A DNA stretch of 64,000 nt from Actibacterium lipolyticum (GCF_900184935.1 NZ_FXYE01000001.1:806001-870000), one strand, 5' to 3'; counted from the stretch's first letter, positions 17,381 through 26,522 are shown. Program-made: numbers and translations. The notes: generated by a model not told the origin, from the letters alone.

Positions 17381-18265
17381 TTACGAGCGAACGCCTTCAC
17401 GCTGCAATCTTTCGCGCAGCACTTCAATTTCCACATCAAGATCGGAACGATCATCCAGCAGCAACTTTTCCGTCCGAGCGGCAAAATTTTGTTCCAGATC
17501 GCTTAACAATTCTTCGTAATCCGCACGCGCTTTGGCATCGCGTGTGCGGGAATAGATATCGGCGAATTTCGCCGTCGCATCGCGCGCACCCAGCAAATAA
17601 ACGCCAAGGTATTTACGCGCCGCCGTCAGGTCGCGCGGGTCTTCTTCGACGGTGCGGAACATTTCGCGCGCCGTGGTTTGAAACGCATCGACACGGGCTT
17701 CCAACTGGCGGTCTTCGGCGCGCAGAATTGCGTCTTTCATTGCCTTCAGGTGGTTTTCTGCTTCATCCACCACACGGGCGACGCGATCCTGTTGGAAGGT
17801 ATCGACACCTTCCATGCCTTTGTCCTTTAGCGGGTCAAAGCCGAACGCAAAGCTGTGCAATACGGTGCCCAGAACCGCAAAGATGATCGGGTTCAGCAGG
17901 CTCGCGTCACCGCCGAAGCCTGCCAGAAACAGGCCAACGCCGGTCAGGACCGAGGCAAAGATTTTGCGCGGGATGGCGGGGCGGCGGGCGACGCGGCGCG
18001 CATCATACGCCTCTTGTGCTTTGACGCCTTCGCGGGTCAGCCACGCGGCAAGGATCAGCGTGCCAAAGGCCGCCAAATCCATCGCCAACCCCACGGGGTT
18101 GGACGTGAACGCCGAAATCAAAAGCGGGAAGGGGGCGATGAACAGAAAGTTCACGCGCCCGCCAGCACGGGTTCGCTTTTTGCCATGGAATGGGTTCTTA
18201 GGCGGCTGGCTGGCATCCGATTGGCTGCCTTGCGGGCTGAATTTTCCACCGTAACGCTGAGCCAT
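17381..18265 (-). CDS. XpaC-like membrane protein (5-bromo-4-chloroindolyl phosphate hydrolysis family)
   Basis: 294 residues starting MAQRYGGKFSPQGSQ at 18265, behind GGAGG. There is a basic, Pro/Ser-rich N-terminus, two or three membrane segments (about residues 43-80 and 110-145), then a long helical cytoplasmic tail ending LRERLQREGVRS. The family is named from XpaC of Bacillus and recurs beside TelA. Its ATG shares one base (TGATG) with the stop of a 27-residue upstream membrane peptide, so translation is coupled. Enzyme activity is not established. Confidence 0.8.
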   Translation of the reverse strand: MAQRYGGKFSPQGSQSDASQPPKNPFHGKKRTRAGGRVNFLFIAPFPLLISAFTSNPVGLAMDLAAFGTLILAAWLTREGVKAQEAYDARRVARRPAIPRKIFASVLTGVGLFLAGFGGDASLLNPIIFAVLGTVLHSFAFGFDPLKDKGMEGVDTFQQDRVARVVDEAENHLKAMKDAILRAEDRQLEARVDAFQTTAREMFRTVEEDPRDLTAARKYLGVYLLGARDATAKFADIYSRTRDAKARADYEELLSDLEQNFAARTEKLLLDDRSDLDVEIEVLRERLQREGVRS

Positions 18266-18348
18266 CACGCGCCTCCGCTGACCGAAACGTAAAGGATCAG
18301 CGCGACCAAAAGGAAAAAGGCCATTTTTTGAAGGCCGGTATCTGTCAT
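18265..18348 (-). CDS. 27-residue single-pass membrane peptide
   Basis: Very small frame starting MTDTGLQKMAFFLLVALILY and ending SVSGGA. It is one hydrophobic helix with a short polar N-terminus. A purine-rich GGGGA lies four bases before the ATG. Its stop overlaps the XpaC-like start as TGATG, the best evidence that it is translated. Function unknown; it may be a small partner of the XpaC-like membrane protein. It is too short for most gene finders. Confidence 0.55.
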   Translation of the reverse strand: MTDTGLQKMAFFLLVALILYVSVSGGA

Positions 18349-18409
18349 TTTGTCCCCGACTGCTGCGCCGCACCGCGATATATACGCGATGCGACTGTAT
18401 CGTGAAAGC

Positions 18410-19234
18410 TTAGGCCTTGTGGCTTTGCTCTGCGCGGCGTTCGGCCGCCAGTTTACGTGAATAGCCCGATTGCAGAATTTCCACCGCAAACAGAACGATC
18501 ACTGCGAAATAGAAGGTCGATTTCGACATCGGGATGATTTCGTACCCGAAGACCTTCAAGGCCAAGCTGTCGTCATGCATCGCGTGGGCCGCCGCTGGGC
18601 CAGCTTCGCCCAACAGAACCACACCGACGATCAGCAGGATGAACAGGCCCAACACCTCGTACATGCGGTTTTTCTGAATGAAGTTGGTAACCCCATCCGC
18701 CAGCAAAAGCATCGCCGCACCTGAAAGAAGGATCGCTGCGGCAAGGATCGGGAAGACATCGGTGATGGCCAGCGCCGAAAGGATCGAATCAAAGCTGAAG
18801 ATCAGGTTCATCGCGACGATCATCAAGATCACCTGAAGCCCGGACTTGCCGCTTTTGCCTTCGATATCATGGTCTAGGTGTTCGACCGACAACATGTGCC
18901 CGATCTCTTTCACCGCGGTATAGATGATGAAAATACCGCCCAGAATGAACACGATCGTCGAGAAGTTGACCCCGCCTTCCAGCACACCGACCCAATTCAG
19001 GATGAAGAATGGTTCGGCCAATGCATCGATTAGGCGGATCATGACGAACAACAGGATCACCCGCAGCGCCACCGCCACGATGATTCCCCAGAACCGAACT
19101 GCCTTTTGTTGCGCAACAGGGGCGCGTTGGCTTTCGATGCTGATGTAAAGAAGGTTGTCGAAACCCAATACCGCCTGCAAGAAGCAAAGCATCAGCAGGT
19201 TTCCTAGGTTTTCGATGGTAAGAAGATCCGCCAT
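18410..19234 (-). CDS. TerC family integral membrane protein
   Basis: 274-residue polytopic membrane protein. I chose the ATG at 19234 (MADLLTIENLGNLLMLCFLQ), with GGAG nine bases upstream. TerC signatures include LGFDNLLYISI and, in the second half, IFSFDSILSALAITD; the acidic residues in these membrane helices are typical of TerC/Alx-type metal-ion exporters. It is adjacent to XpaC- and TelA-like genes on the same strand. Export of manganese or a role in tellurite/metal stress is likely from the family; the substrate is not shown here. Confidence 0.9.
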   Translation of the reverse strand: MADLLTIENLGNLLMLCFLQAVLGFDNLLYISIESQRAPVAQQKAVRFWGIIVAVALRVILLFVMIRLIDALAEPFFILNWVGVLEGGVNFSTIVFILGGIFIIYTAVKEIGHMLSVEHLDHDIEGKSGKSGLQVILMIVAMNLIFSFDSILSALAITDVFPILAAAILLSGAAMLLLADGVTNFIQKNRMYEVLGLFILLIVGVVLLGEAGPAAAHAMHDDSLALKVFGYEIIPMSKSTFYFAVIVLFAVEILQSGYSRKLAAERRAEQSHKA

Positions 19235-19308
19235 CTGATTGGGCTCCAGTAACAAATTCGTTTGTCGCAGGAAGCCATAGAGCGGCGGATACAGCAAGGT
19301 GCCTTACG

Positions 19309-20103
19309 CTAACGTTTTCCCCGTGGGCGACGTTTTACAGCCGGACGAGGGGTCGTGGTGGGTTTGAAATCCTTATCCAGCCCCAATTGATCGCGCAGAA
19401 CCCTTGATTTGATCTCTTCCACGGTGCCTTGTTTCAGGTCGCCAAGCTGGAATGGGCCATAGCTGACACGCAAAAGCCGGTTCACGGTTAGGCCGACTGC
19501 CTCCATCGCGCGGCGAATCTCTCGGTTGCGACCTTCGCGGATGCCAATGGTCAGCCACGCGTTGGCCCCTTGTTGGCGATCAAGCGAAACTTCCATCGGT
19601 TGGAATTTCTCGCCGTCGATGGTGATGCCTTTGCGCAGCGGTGAAAGGGTGTCTTCGTGTGGGTTGCCCTTAACGCGAACGCGGTATTTGCGCAGCCATC
19701 CAGTCGAGGGCAGCTCTAACCGGCGCTTAATCTCGCCATCGTTGGTCAGCAGCAGCAACCCTTCGGAGTTAAGGTCAAGCCGGCCAACCGACATCACGCG
19801 CGGCAGATCTTCGGGAAGGTTGTCAAAGACGGTCTCTCGGCCTTTTTCATCCCGTTCGGTTGTGACCAGGCCGGTGGGCTTGTGGTACAGCCAAAGGCGC
19901 GGTGGTTCCGGTTCGGATACCGGTTTGCCGTCTACCTCGATCATGTCTTTGGTTGTGACGTTCAACGCGGGGCTGCTGATTTGCTTGCCGTTCACGGAAA
20001 CGCGGCCAGCTTCGATCATGCGTTCGGCCTCCCGGCGCGAAGCAACGCCCGCGCGGGCCAGAACTTTGGCGATACGGTCGCCGGGGGGTGTGTTTGTGCT
20101 CAT
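19309..20103 (-). CDS. 23S rRNA pseudouridine synthase, RluB/RsuA family
   Basis: 264 residues. The N-terminal S4 RNA-binding domain (RIAKVLARAGVASRREAERM) is followed by the catalytic domain with the RsuA/RluB signature GRLDLNSEGLLLLTNDGE, whose Asp is the nucleophile, and a C-terminal basic tail rich in Arg/Lys/Pro. It converts one or a few uridines of rRNA to pseudouridine. RluB (23S) is more likely than RsuA by its S4 region and tail. It is divergent from tadA. Confidence 0.9.
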   Translation of the reverse strand: MSTNTPPGDRIAKVLARAGVASRREAERMIEAGRVSVNGKQISSPALNVTTKDMIEVDGKPVSEPEPPRLWLYHKPTGLVTTERDEKGRETVFDNLPEDLPRVMSVGRLDLNSEGLLLLTNDGEIKRRLELPSTGWLRKYRVRVKGNPHEDTLSPLRKGITIDGEKFQPMEVSLDRQQGANAWLTIGIREGRNREIRRAMEAVGLTVNRLLRVSYGPFQLGDLKQGTVEEIKSRVLRDQLGLDKDFKPTTTPRPAVKRRPRGKR

Positions 20104-20179
20104 GTAGTTCGTTTACGCCGTTGCGGGGCAAAGCGAAAGCCGCTTGCGCAGTGCAGGGCCCACAGGGCAAGAGAAAACC

Positions 20180-20632
20180 ATGAGCCCGTTCAAAAGCTAT
20201 ATGGAAATCGCACTGGAAGAGGCGCGCGCTGCCGCCAAACGCGGAGAGGTGCCCGTTGGTGCTGTTATCGTTTCGCCCGATGGGGATGTTGTCGCACGTG
20301 CTGGAAACCGCACGCGCGAACTGCATGATCCAACCGGCCACGCGGAAATTGTCGCGCTGCGTGCGGCCTGCGCCCACGCAAAGTCAGAGCGACTGCCCGG
20401 TTACGACCTATACGTGACGCTTGAACCGTGTCCAATGTGCGCCTCTGCCATCAGTCAGGCGCGCGTCGCGCGGGTTTATTATGGTGCTTCCGATCCAAAA
20501 TCCGGCGGGGTCGCCCACGGCCCGCGTGTTTTCGATCATCCGCAAAGCCACCATGTGCCCGAAGTATATGACGGGATTTCTGCGGATGATGCTGAGGTTC
20601 TGTTGAGGGAATTCTTCGCCAAACGGCGGTAA
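20180..20632 (+). CDS. tadA: tRNA-specific adenosine deaminase
   Basis: 150-residue zinc deaminase that converts A34 to inosine in tRNA-Arg. The start MSPFKSYMEIALEEARAAAK at 20180 fits the family. The motifs HAEIVALRAA (catalytic Glu and zinc His) and PCPMCASAI (two zinc Cys) are intact. It lies divergent from the pseudouridine synthase, with a 76-base promoter region between them. Confidence 0.94.
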   Translation: MSPFKSYMEIALEEARAAAKRGEVPVGAVIVSPDGDVVARAGNRTRELHDPTGHAEIVALRAACAHAKSERLPGYDLYVTLEPCPMCASAISQARVARVYYGASDPKSGGVAHGPRVFDHPQSHHVPEVYDGISADDAEVLLREFFAKRR

Positions 20633-20756
20633 AAGTTGGGGAATTTTATTGCTTGGCCAACCCCGACCCCTCAGAAAAAGATTTGGTGCTTAAACGATAA
20701 AGTTTCCACTCACGGAAATCGGGCCGGGGCTGTATGACGCCAAGCAGCGTCTATAA

Positions 20757-21608
20757 ATGTATAACCTAGGACGATTTTCTGCTACACCCCCCTCAATGGG
20801 GGGGGATGATTTGAACAAGCTGGCTTTACTTGGTGATATGCTGGAACGCGGGGAAACGATCTCTGAGATCTGGCAGGGAATGCTGGACGGGCTTGCACCA
20901 TACGGCATCGAATTTGCTATTTACCTTACAGTAGACGCGCAGTGGGCGAACCCATTTTTGCTAACAAATGTTGCGCAAATGCGGGATGGCATGCCCCTTC
21001 ATGAAGATCCGTTTTTGCTTCATTGCTGCGAATCCTATGCGATAACCTGTACTGGCCCTGCTTTTCTTCAGACCCATGATTACCTTAGCGAAGACGACCG
21101 TGAGTTCATCCGCCAAGCGGGGGAAAGCGGGTTTTCAACCGGGTTGGGGATACCGATGCGGTTGACCGGCTCTGAACGTTTCGGCGGTTTCAATTTGGGC
21201 ACGCGCATGGATCGCGTGCAGTTTGAAAGCGATATTTTACCTATCGCCGAAGGACTGCGTTTCTTGTGTTTGCTTGTTCATCGTCGGATTGAAGAGCTGT
21301 CATCGGAACAAGAGGTCCACGAAGACGGAGAGTTCCGTAAGTTCATGATCGCCCCTGAAAACTCTGCAGAAGGGCCTCTGGATCAGCTTAGCCCGCGAGA
21401 GCGTGAGGTCATTTTTTTAGTGGCGCAGGGGCTATCGCGCAAAGAATGCGCGCGGCTTTGCGCGATCTCTCAGCATACCGTGGCGGAATACGTGAAAAAT
21501 GCGTACCGGAAACTGGGAATACGCAACCGCGTCGAAGCGGCGCGGATTGTGTCTGGCGTTTCCGACAGGCCCTTTCCCGCAGAGGTTTTCCTGCGCTCTA
21601 AAGAGTAA
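20757..21608 (+). CDS. LuxR family transcriptional regulator (solo)
   Basis: Up to 283 residues. Residues about 15-190 look like an autoinducer-binding-type sensor domain, though not all canonical ligand residues are evident. The C-terminal GerE-type HTH is clear (LSPREREVIFLVAQGLSRKE, then ISQHTVAEYVKNAYRKLGI). No luxI-type synthase is nearby, so it is a solo. The start is uncertain: ATG 20757, ATG 20796 and TTG 20811 are in frame, and a C6-TCAAT-G8 palindrome covers the second. The 3' end overlaps the convergent hydrolase by 11 bases. Confidence 0.83.
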   Translation: MYNLGRFSATPPSMGGDDLNKLALLGDMLERGETISEIWQGMLDGLAPYGIEFAIYLTVDAQWANPFLLTNVAQMRDGMPLHEDPFLLHCCESYAITCTGPAFLQTHDYLSEDDREFIRQAGESGFSTGLGIPMRLTGSERFGGFNLGTRMDRVQFESDILPIAEGLRFLCLLVHRRIEELSSEQEVHEDGEFRKFMIAPENSAEGPLDQLSPREREVIFLVAQGLSRKECARLCAISQHTVAEYVKNAYRKLGIRNRVEAARIVSGVSDRPFPAEVFLRSKE

Positions 21609-22290
21609 TTGGCGCCAATACCTCGGGTTCGATTACGTCCACACCGGGCAGGTTATCCTTTAGCACCGCAGCCGACTGTTCCAGCAGTGGGAAGGTGCGG
21701 TAATGGCATGGGATGATGGTTTTGAAGTCAAAAAACTCTTTGGCGGCATAAGCGGCGCGGCGCATATCCATGGTGAAGTGGCCTCCGGCACACAGCAGGC
21801 CAATTTCGGGATGATGTAGGTCTTGGAATATTTTCATATCGGCTGTCACGTCGGTATCGCCGGATACATAGATGGTGCGCCCCGCGTGCGAGATCATGAA
21901 CCCAGCCTCGGCCCCGCAGTAAATCGGTTCTTGCGCGCCAGCGGTCGAAGACGAGTGGACGGCGTTGACCATTGTGACCCGCACGTCGCCAAGCGTGACC
22001 GTTCCGCCTTTGTTAAAGCCGATCGTCGAAACGTCTTGTTGTTCTTCCCACCAACTCATCAAATCATAGATACCGACCAGCGGCGCGCCAAGTTCGCGTG
22101 ACAGGGCAAGCGCGTCGCCCGTGTGATCGCCATGGCCATGGGTGATCAGGATGTGCGTCGCCCCCTGAATGGCTTCGGCGCGGCGGTCTTCGGGGAACAT
22201 CGGGTTGCCGGTTAGCCAAGGGTCGATCAGCAAAATCTGATCGCCAATCTCGATACGAAAGCCTGAGTGGCCAAGCCATGTGATTTTCAT
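21598..22290 (-). CDS. Metal-dependent hydrolase, UPF0173 family
   Basis: 230-residue metallo-beta-lactamase-fold hydrolase. The start MKITWLGHSGFRIEIG at 22290 is the family norm. The metal-binding motif is HGHGDHTGD, with later His/Asp in VSGDTDV and IPCHYRTF. UPF0173 proteins are cytoplasmic and their substrate is not known. It is divergent from the ceramidase-like gene. Confidence 0.9.
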   Translation of the reverse strand: MKITWLGHSGFRIEIGDQILLIDPWLTGNPMFPEDRRAEAIQGATHILITHGHGDHTGDALALSRELGAPLVGIYDLMSWWEEQQDVSTIGFNKGGTVTLGDVRVTMVNAVHSSSTAGAQEPIYCGAEAGFMISHAGRTIYVSGDTDVTADMKIFQDLHHPEIGLLCAGGHFTMDMRRAAYAAKEFFDFKTIIPCHYRTFPLLEQSAAVLKDNLPGVDVIEPEVLAPITL

Positions 22291-22344
22291 GTCGCTCTCC
22301 CTATCTGCTTGGGGCAAGCTTAACGCAGCAACAGGGGATGTCAC

Positions 22345-22989
22345 ATGAATTGGACGCAACAGGTTGACGCATATTGCGAGCGGGTCGATCCCAGCTATTG
22401 GTCAGAGCCGTTGAATGCGCTGACGAATGCGGCGTTTCTGATTGCGGCGTTCATCATGTGGCGGCGGGTTAGGGGGCAGGGGCTGCCATTGGCCAACGCG
22501 CTGTGCGCCGTGTTGGCCGTGATCGGAATCGGCTCGTATTTGTTTCACACCCACGCGACGAACTGGGCATCGACGGCGGATGTTTTGCCGATCTTGGCTT
22601 ATATCTTGCTGTTTATCTTCGCCGCGAACCGGCACTTTTTGAATTTGGGCCGGTGGCCCGCGCTGGGGATGACGGCGCTGTTCATTCCCTATGCGGCGGC
22701 AACGGTGCCACTGTTCGCGATGCTACCATGGCTGGGATCATCCGCAGGATACGCGCCAGTGCCGTTGTTGATTTTGATCTATGCGCTGATCTTGCGCCGC
22801 ACTGCGCCAGAGACGGCGAAGGGGCTGGCAATTGGCGTCGGTATCCTGATCCTCTCGCTTACATTCCGCACTGTGGATGAGCCACTTTGCGCCAGCTTTC
22901 CGCTGGGAACGCATTTCATGTGGCACATCCTGAACGGCGTCATGCTGGGCTGGATGATCGAAGTCTACCGGCGTCACATGGTGGCTTAG
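22345..22989 (+). CDS. Ceramidase family membrane protein
   Basis: 214-residue polytopic protein starting MNWTQQVDAYCERVDPSYW with an AGGGG ribosome site. It fits the alkaline-ceramidase superfamily: an acidic N-terminal motif, a membrane segment containing GIGSYLFHTHAT (Ser and His) and a C-terminal THFMWHILNG with the paired His expected to bind zinc. About seven membrane segments are predicted. It could hydrolyse ceramide-like or other amide lipids, but the substrate in bacteria is unclear. It overlaps the convergent purU stop by four bases. Confidence 0.82.
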   Translation: MNWTQQVDAYCERVDPSYWSEPLNALTNAAFLIAAFIMWRRVRGQGLPLANALCAVLAVIGIGSYLFHTHATNWASTADVLPILAYILLFIFAANRHFLNLGRWPALGMTALFIPYAAATVPLFAMLPWLGSSAGYAPVPLLILIYALILRRTAPETAKGLAIGVGILILSLTFRTVDEPLCASFPLGTHFMWHILNGVMLGWMIEVYRRHMVA

Positions 22990-23846
22990 GCTTGCGAGAA
23001 GACGATCGTTTTAAGCCCATTGGGCAGAACCCGGCGTTGTAGGTGCAGGCGAACCGCGCGCGCCAGAACGCGGCTTTCGATGTCGCGGCCCACGGCAACG
23101 TAATCTTCGGCCGTCATCGCATGGCTTACGCGTTCGGTTTCCTGTTCGATGATCGGGCCTTCGTCCAGATCAGCCGTCACATAGTGCGCCGTTGCGCCGA
23201 TCAGCTTCACGCCACGCTCATGTGCCTGATGATAAGGCTTGGCCCCTTTGAACGACGGCAGGAAAGAGTGGTGGATGTTGATCACACGGCCCGACAACGC
23301 GGTCGAAAGCTCGTTTGAAAGGATCTGCATATAGCGGGCCAGTACGACCAGCTCGGCCTCTGTTTCTTCGATCAGGTCCAGCAGCTTTTGTTCTTGTGCT
23401 GCCTTAGTGTCCTTCGTCACGGGCAGATAGTGGAAGGGGATGCCCTCAATCTCTGCGATGCGGGCGGCTTCTTCGTGGTTGGACACGATGGCAACGACTT
23501 CTGCGTTCAGCCAGCCGACGTTGATCTGGTACAAAAGGTGCAACATCGCGTGGTCGAATTTGGACACCATAAGAATGATCTTCGGTGTGCGGTCTGCGTC
23601 AACGATTTGCGCGTCCATGTCATAGGCCGTCAAAACCGGCGCAAGTCGGGCAGTCAGTTCTTCTGCGTCATCACGACCGTCGGTCGCGAATGCGACGCGC
23701 ATGAAAAAGTCGTTGTTCAGCGGGTCGCGGTATTGGTTGCTTTCAAGAATGTTGCCACCAAGTGCCGAAATCGCGCCAGATACAGCGGCCACAATGCCGC
23801 GTTTGTCGTCGCATTTTAGAGAGAGAATGAATTTCTTATCTGTCAT
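22986..23846 (-). CDS. purU: Formyltetrahydrofolate deformylase
   Basis: 286 residues. An N-terminal ACT domain (KCDDKRGIVAAVSGAISALG) is followed by a formyltransferase-fold catalytic domain with NIHHSFLPSFKGAKPYHQA and ATAHYVTADLDEGPIIEQ, including the catalytic Asp. It releases formate from 10-formyl-THF and balances one-carbon pools for purine and glycine metabolism. A formyl-THF cycloligase lies 13 kb downstream. The length is standard. Confidence 0.94.
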   Translation of the reverse strand: MTDKKFILSLKCDDKRGIVAAVSGAISALGGNILESNQYRDPLNNDFFMRVAFATDGRDDAEELTARLAPVLTAYDMDAQIVDADRTPKIILMVSKFDHAMLHLLYQINVGWLNAEVVAIVSNHEEAARIAEIEGIPFHYLPVTKDTKAAQEQKLLDLIEETEAELVVLARYMQILSNELSTALSGRVINIHHSFLPSFKGAKPYHQAHERGVKLIGATAHYVTADLDEGPIIEQETERVSHAMTAEDYVAVGRDIESRVLARAVRLHLQRRVLPNGLKTIVFSQA

Positions 23847-24019
23847 TTCTAGGCCCGATTGATTCTTTCAGCGGAGGTCTCTGGAGGACGTTTAGGTGAC
23901 AAATGGTACAAAGGGCCACCCGATTACGACGTCACAGGCCAACAACGCGCCACCGGCGACTTGCAGCCCGCCTTATGCAAGGCTAAACCCAAGTCCGACC
24001 TCTTTGACGGAGCCGCATA

Positions 24020-24307
24020 ATGTCCATCGACATCGATACCGCCCGGCGCGTCGCCCATTTGGCGCGCATTGCCGTAGATGAAAACGACCTGCCAGCACTG
24101 GCCGGCGAACTTTCGCAAATCCTGACCTTTATGGAACAGCTGAACGAGGTGGACGTCGACGGCGTTGAGCCGATGACCTCGGTCACGCCCATGCGCCTTA
24201 AGCGCCGCGAAGACGTGGTGACCGACGGCAACATGCAAGACAAGATTTTGGCGAACGCGCCCGACGCCCGTGAAGGGTTCTTTGCCGTGCCGAAGGTGGT
24301 GGAATAA
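24020..24307 (+). CDS. gatC: Asp-tRNA(Asn)/Glu-tRNA(Gln) amidotransferase subunit GatC
   Basis: 95-residue small subunit that stabilises GatA in the GatCAB complex. It starts [19 protein letters not shown] with GGAG upstream, and ends [14 protein letters not shown], a hallmark GatC C-terminus. Its stop overlaps the gatA start by one base. gatB is not in this window. Confidence 0.95.
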   Translation: MSIDIDTARRVAHLARIAVDENDLPALAGELSQILTFMEQLNEVDVDGVEPMTSVTPMRLKRREDVVTDGNMQDKILANAPDAREGFFAVPKVVE

Positions 24308-25794
24308 TGAGCGAGCTTTCAAAACTTACCATTGCTGAAGCCCGCGATGCGATGCGCGCTGGCGATGTGACCTCGGTCGAAATTACCGAAGCATGTGTTT
24401 CTGCAATCGAAGGCGCCGACGCGCTGGGTGCGTTTGTACACAAAACGCCCGAAATCGCATTGGAACAGGCCAAGGCCGCGGATGCGCGGATCAAGTCGGG
24501 CGATGCGCCTGCCATGTGCGGTATCCCGCTGGGCATCAAGGATCTGTTCTGCACCAAAGGCGTGGCTTCGCAGGCGGCATCGAACATCCTTGAAGGATTC
24601 AAGCCGGAATACGAATCCACCATCACCCAAAACCTGTGGGATGCAGGCGCGGTGATGCTGGGCAAGCTGAACATGGACGAATTCGCCATGGGCAGCTCGA
24701 ACGAAACATCGGCCTATGGCAACGCGGTGAACCCGTGGAAGCGTGCAGGCGACGACGCGGAATTGACCCCGGGTGGTTCGTCCGGTGGTTCGGCTTCGGC
24801 GGTTGCGGGCGATCTGTGCCTTGCGGCGACGGGCACCGACACCGGCGGTTCGATCCGTCAACCGGCCGCGTTTACCGGCATCACAGGGTTGAAGCCAACC
24901 TATGGCCGCTGCTCGCGTTGGGGCGTTGTGGCGTTTGCGTCTTCGTTGGATCAGGCTGGCCCAATGACCAAGACTGTGCGCGATGCGGCGATCATGCTGC
25001 AATCGATGGCGGGTCACGATGCAAAAGACAGCACCAGCGCCGACCTGCCGCTGCCCGACTTCGAGGCTGCGCTGACCGGCGACATTCGTGGCAAGAAAAT
25101 CGGTATCCCCAAGGAATACCGCATGGACGGTATGCCCGAGGAAATTGAAAAGCTGTGGCAAGAGGGGACAGAAATGCTCCGCTCCGCCGGGGCCGAGATT
25201 GTCGATATCTCGCTTCCGCACACGAAATACGCGCTGCCCGCTTATTACGTGATTGCCCCGGCAGAAGCTTCTTCGAACCTGGCCCGCTATGACGGTGTTC
25301 GTTACGGCCACCGCGCGAAGCTTGCCGAAGGCGACGGCATCGAACAGATGTACCAGAAAACCCGCGCGGAAGGTTTCGGGCACGAGGTTAAGCGCCGCGT
25401 GATGATCGGCACCTATGTTCTGTCGGCTGGTTTCTATGACGCCTATTACAACCGTGCGCGGCGTGTGCGGGCGTTGATCAAGAAAGACTTCGACGATGTG
25501 TTTGCTGCCGGGGTCGATTCGATTCTGACACCCGCAACGCCTTCGGCGGCGTTTGGCTTGGGTGAAATGGCGGATGCCGACCCGGTTCAAATGTATTTGA
25601 ACGACGTTTTCACCGTGACCGTGAACCTTGCCGGGCTTCCCGGTATCGCTGTTCCGACAGGCGTGAACGCGCATGGATTGCCGCTTGGCCTTCAGTTGAT
25701 TGGTCGCCCGTGGCAGGAAGATGAGCTGCTGAACGCTGCCTATGCGCTGGAGTCCGCCGCCGGGTTTGTTTCCAAACCCGCGAAATGGTGGTAA
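24307..25794 (+). CDS. gatA: Asp-tRNA(Asn)/Glu-tRNA(Gln) amidotransferase subunit GatA
   Basis: 495-residue amidase-signature enzyme that releases ammonia from glutamine for transamidation of Glu-tRNA(Gln) or Asp-tRNA(Asn). The Ser-cisSer-Lys triad is visible: Lys in [14 protein letters not shown], and the serines in [14 protein letters not shown] and [11 protein letters not shown]. It directly follows gatC with a one-base overlap. The length agrees with the family. Confidence 0.96.
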   Translation: MSELSKLTIAEARDAMRAGDVTSVEITEACVSAIEGADALGAFVHKTPEIALEQAKAADARIKSGDAPAMCGIPLGIKDLFCTKGVASQAASNILEGFKPEYESTITQNLWDAGAVMLGKLNMDEFAMGSSNETSAYGNAVNPWKRAGDDAELTPGGSSGGSASAVAGDLCLAATGTDTGGSIRQPAAFTGITGLKPTYGRCSRWGVVAFASSLDQAGPMTKTVRDAAIMLQSMAGHDAKDSTSADLPLPDFEAALTGDIRGKKIGIPKEYRMDGMPEEIEKLWQEGTEMLRSAGAEIVDISLPHTKYALPAYYVIAPAEASSNLARYDGVRYGHRAKLAEGDGIEQMYQKTRAEGFGHEVKRRVMIGTYVLSAGFYDAYYNRARRVRALIKKDFDDVFAAGVDSILTPATPSAAFGLGEMADADPVQMYLNDVFTVTVNLAGLPGIAVPTGVNAHGLPLGLQLIGRPWQEDELLNAAYALESAAGFVSKPAKWW

Positions 25795-25828
25795 AAACGG
25801 CCAAAATGCTAATGAGCAGGGTTTCGTA

Positions 25829-26515
25829 ATGCGGTTTGTTCTTCCAGCGATTGGTCTTTTGGCCATTTCAGCCTGTGCGCCAGCGGTGCCTGATTCTGCG
25901 GCTGGTGTCGGCTTTGGCGACTATGACAGCTATCAGCAGCAACGCTATGCGCGTGACGTTGAATTGTCGGGGGGAACAAATGTGATTCCGCCACAATACG
26001 CGCCCGACGGCACCCCGGTTGTGACTAATATCACGCCTGTTGCGACCGCCCCGCTGCCGCAACAGCAACAAACGGCCCCTCTGCCGCAACAGCAACAACC
26101 GGTTGCGACCGCAACCAACAACGTTGGCATTTCGGACGAACAAGACTTCTCTGCGGTGTCCTCGCGTGAGACCATCCAAAGCGACCGCCAGCGGCTAGAG
26201 CAACAGCGCGCGCAGTACGAATTTATCGAACCGACAGCCGTGCCAACGCGCACCGGTTCAACCGGCCCGAACGTCGTTGACTATGCGCTTTCCACGACAA
26301 ATGTGGTTGGCCAAAAGGTTTACCGCCGCTCTGGGCTGGTCAGCGCGGCGTCGATGGCCCGCAACTGTGCGAAATACCCATCTTCTGATCAGGCGCAAAT
26401 CGCGTTTCTAGAAGCGGGCGGGCCAGAACGCGACCGCAAGGGGCTTGACCCTGATGGGGACGGGTTCGCCTGTTATTGGGATCCTGCGCCATTCCGGCTG
26501 GCCGTAAACGGCTGA
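25829..26515 (+). CDS. Excalibur-like calcium-binding lipoprotein
   Basis: 228 residues starting MRFVLPAIGLLAISACAPAV: lipoprotein signal with lipobox ISAC. The middle holds a near-duplicate Gln-rich stretch, APLPQQQQT and APLPQQQQP (about residues 75-95). The C-terminus (ARNCAKYPSSD ... DPDGDGFACYWDPAPFR) resembles an excalibur calcium-binding domain with the DxDGDG motif. It is followed after seven bases by a cell-wall amidase gene, so an outer-membrane or cell-wall role is likely. The exact function is unknown. Confidence 0.75.
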   Translation: MRFVLPAIGLLAISACAPAVPDSAAGVGFGDYDSYQQQRYARDVELSGGTNVIPPQYAPDGTPVVTNITPVATAPLPQQQQTAPLPQQQQPVATATNNVGISDEQDFSAVSSRETIQSDRQRLEQQRAQYEFIEPTAVPTRTGSTGPNVVDYALSTTNVVGQKVYRRSGLVSAASMARNCAKYPSSDQAQIAFLEAGGPERDRKGLDPDGDGFACYWDPAPFRLAVNG

Positions 26516-26522
26516 GGGAAGG

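Noticed and set aside
15857-17506. 549-codon plus-strand open frame
   Set aside because: Antisense to the TelA gene and parts of its neighbours, with no ribosome site and no protein-family features; long antisense frames are common in GC-rich DNA.
24319-25866. 515-codon minus-strand open frame
   Set aside because: It mirrors gatA; the protein is Arg/His-rich and lacks any domain, while gatA is unmistakable.
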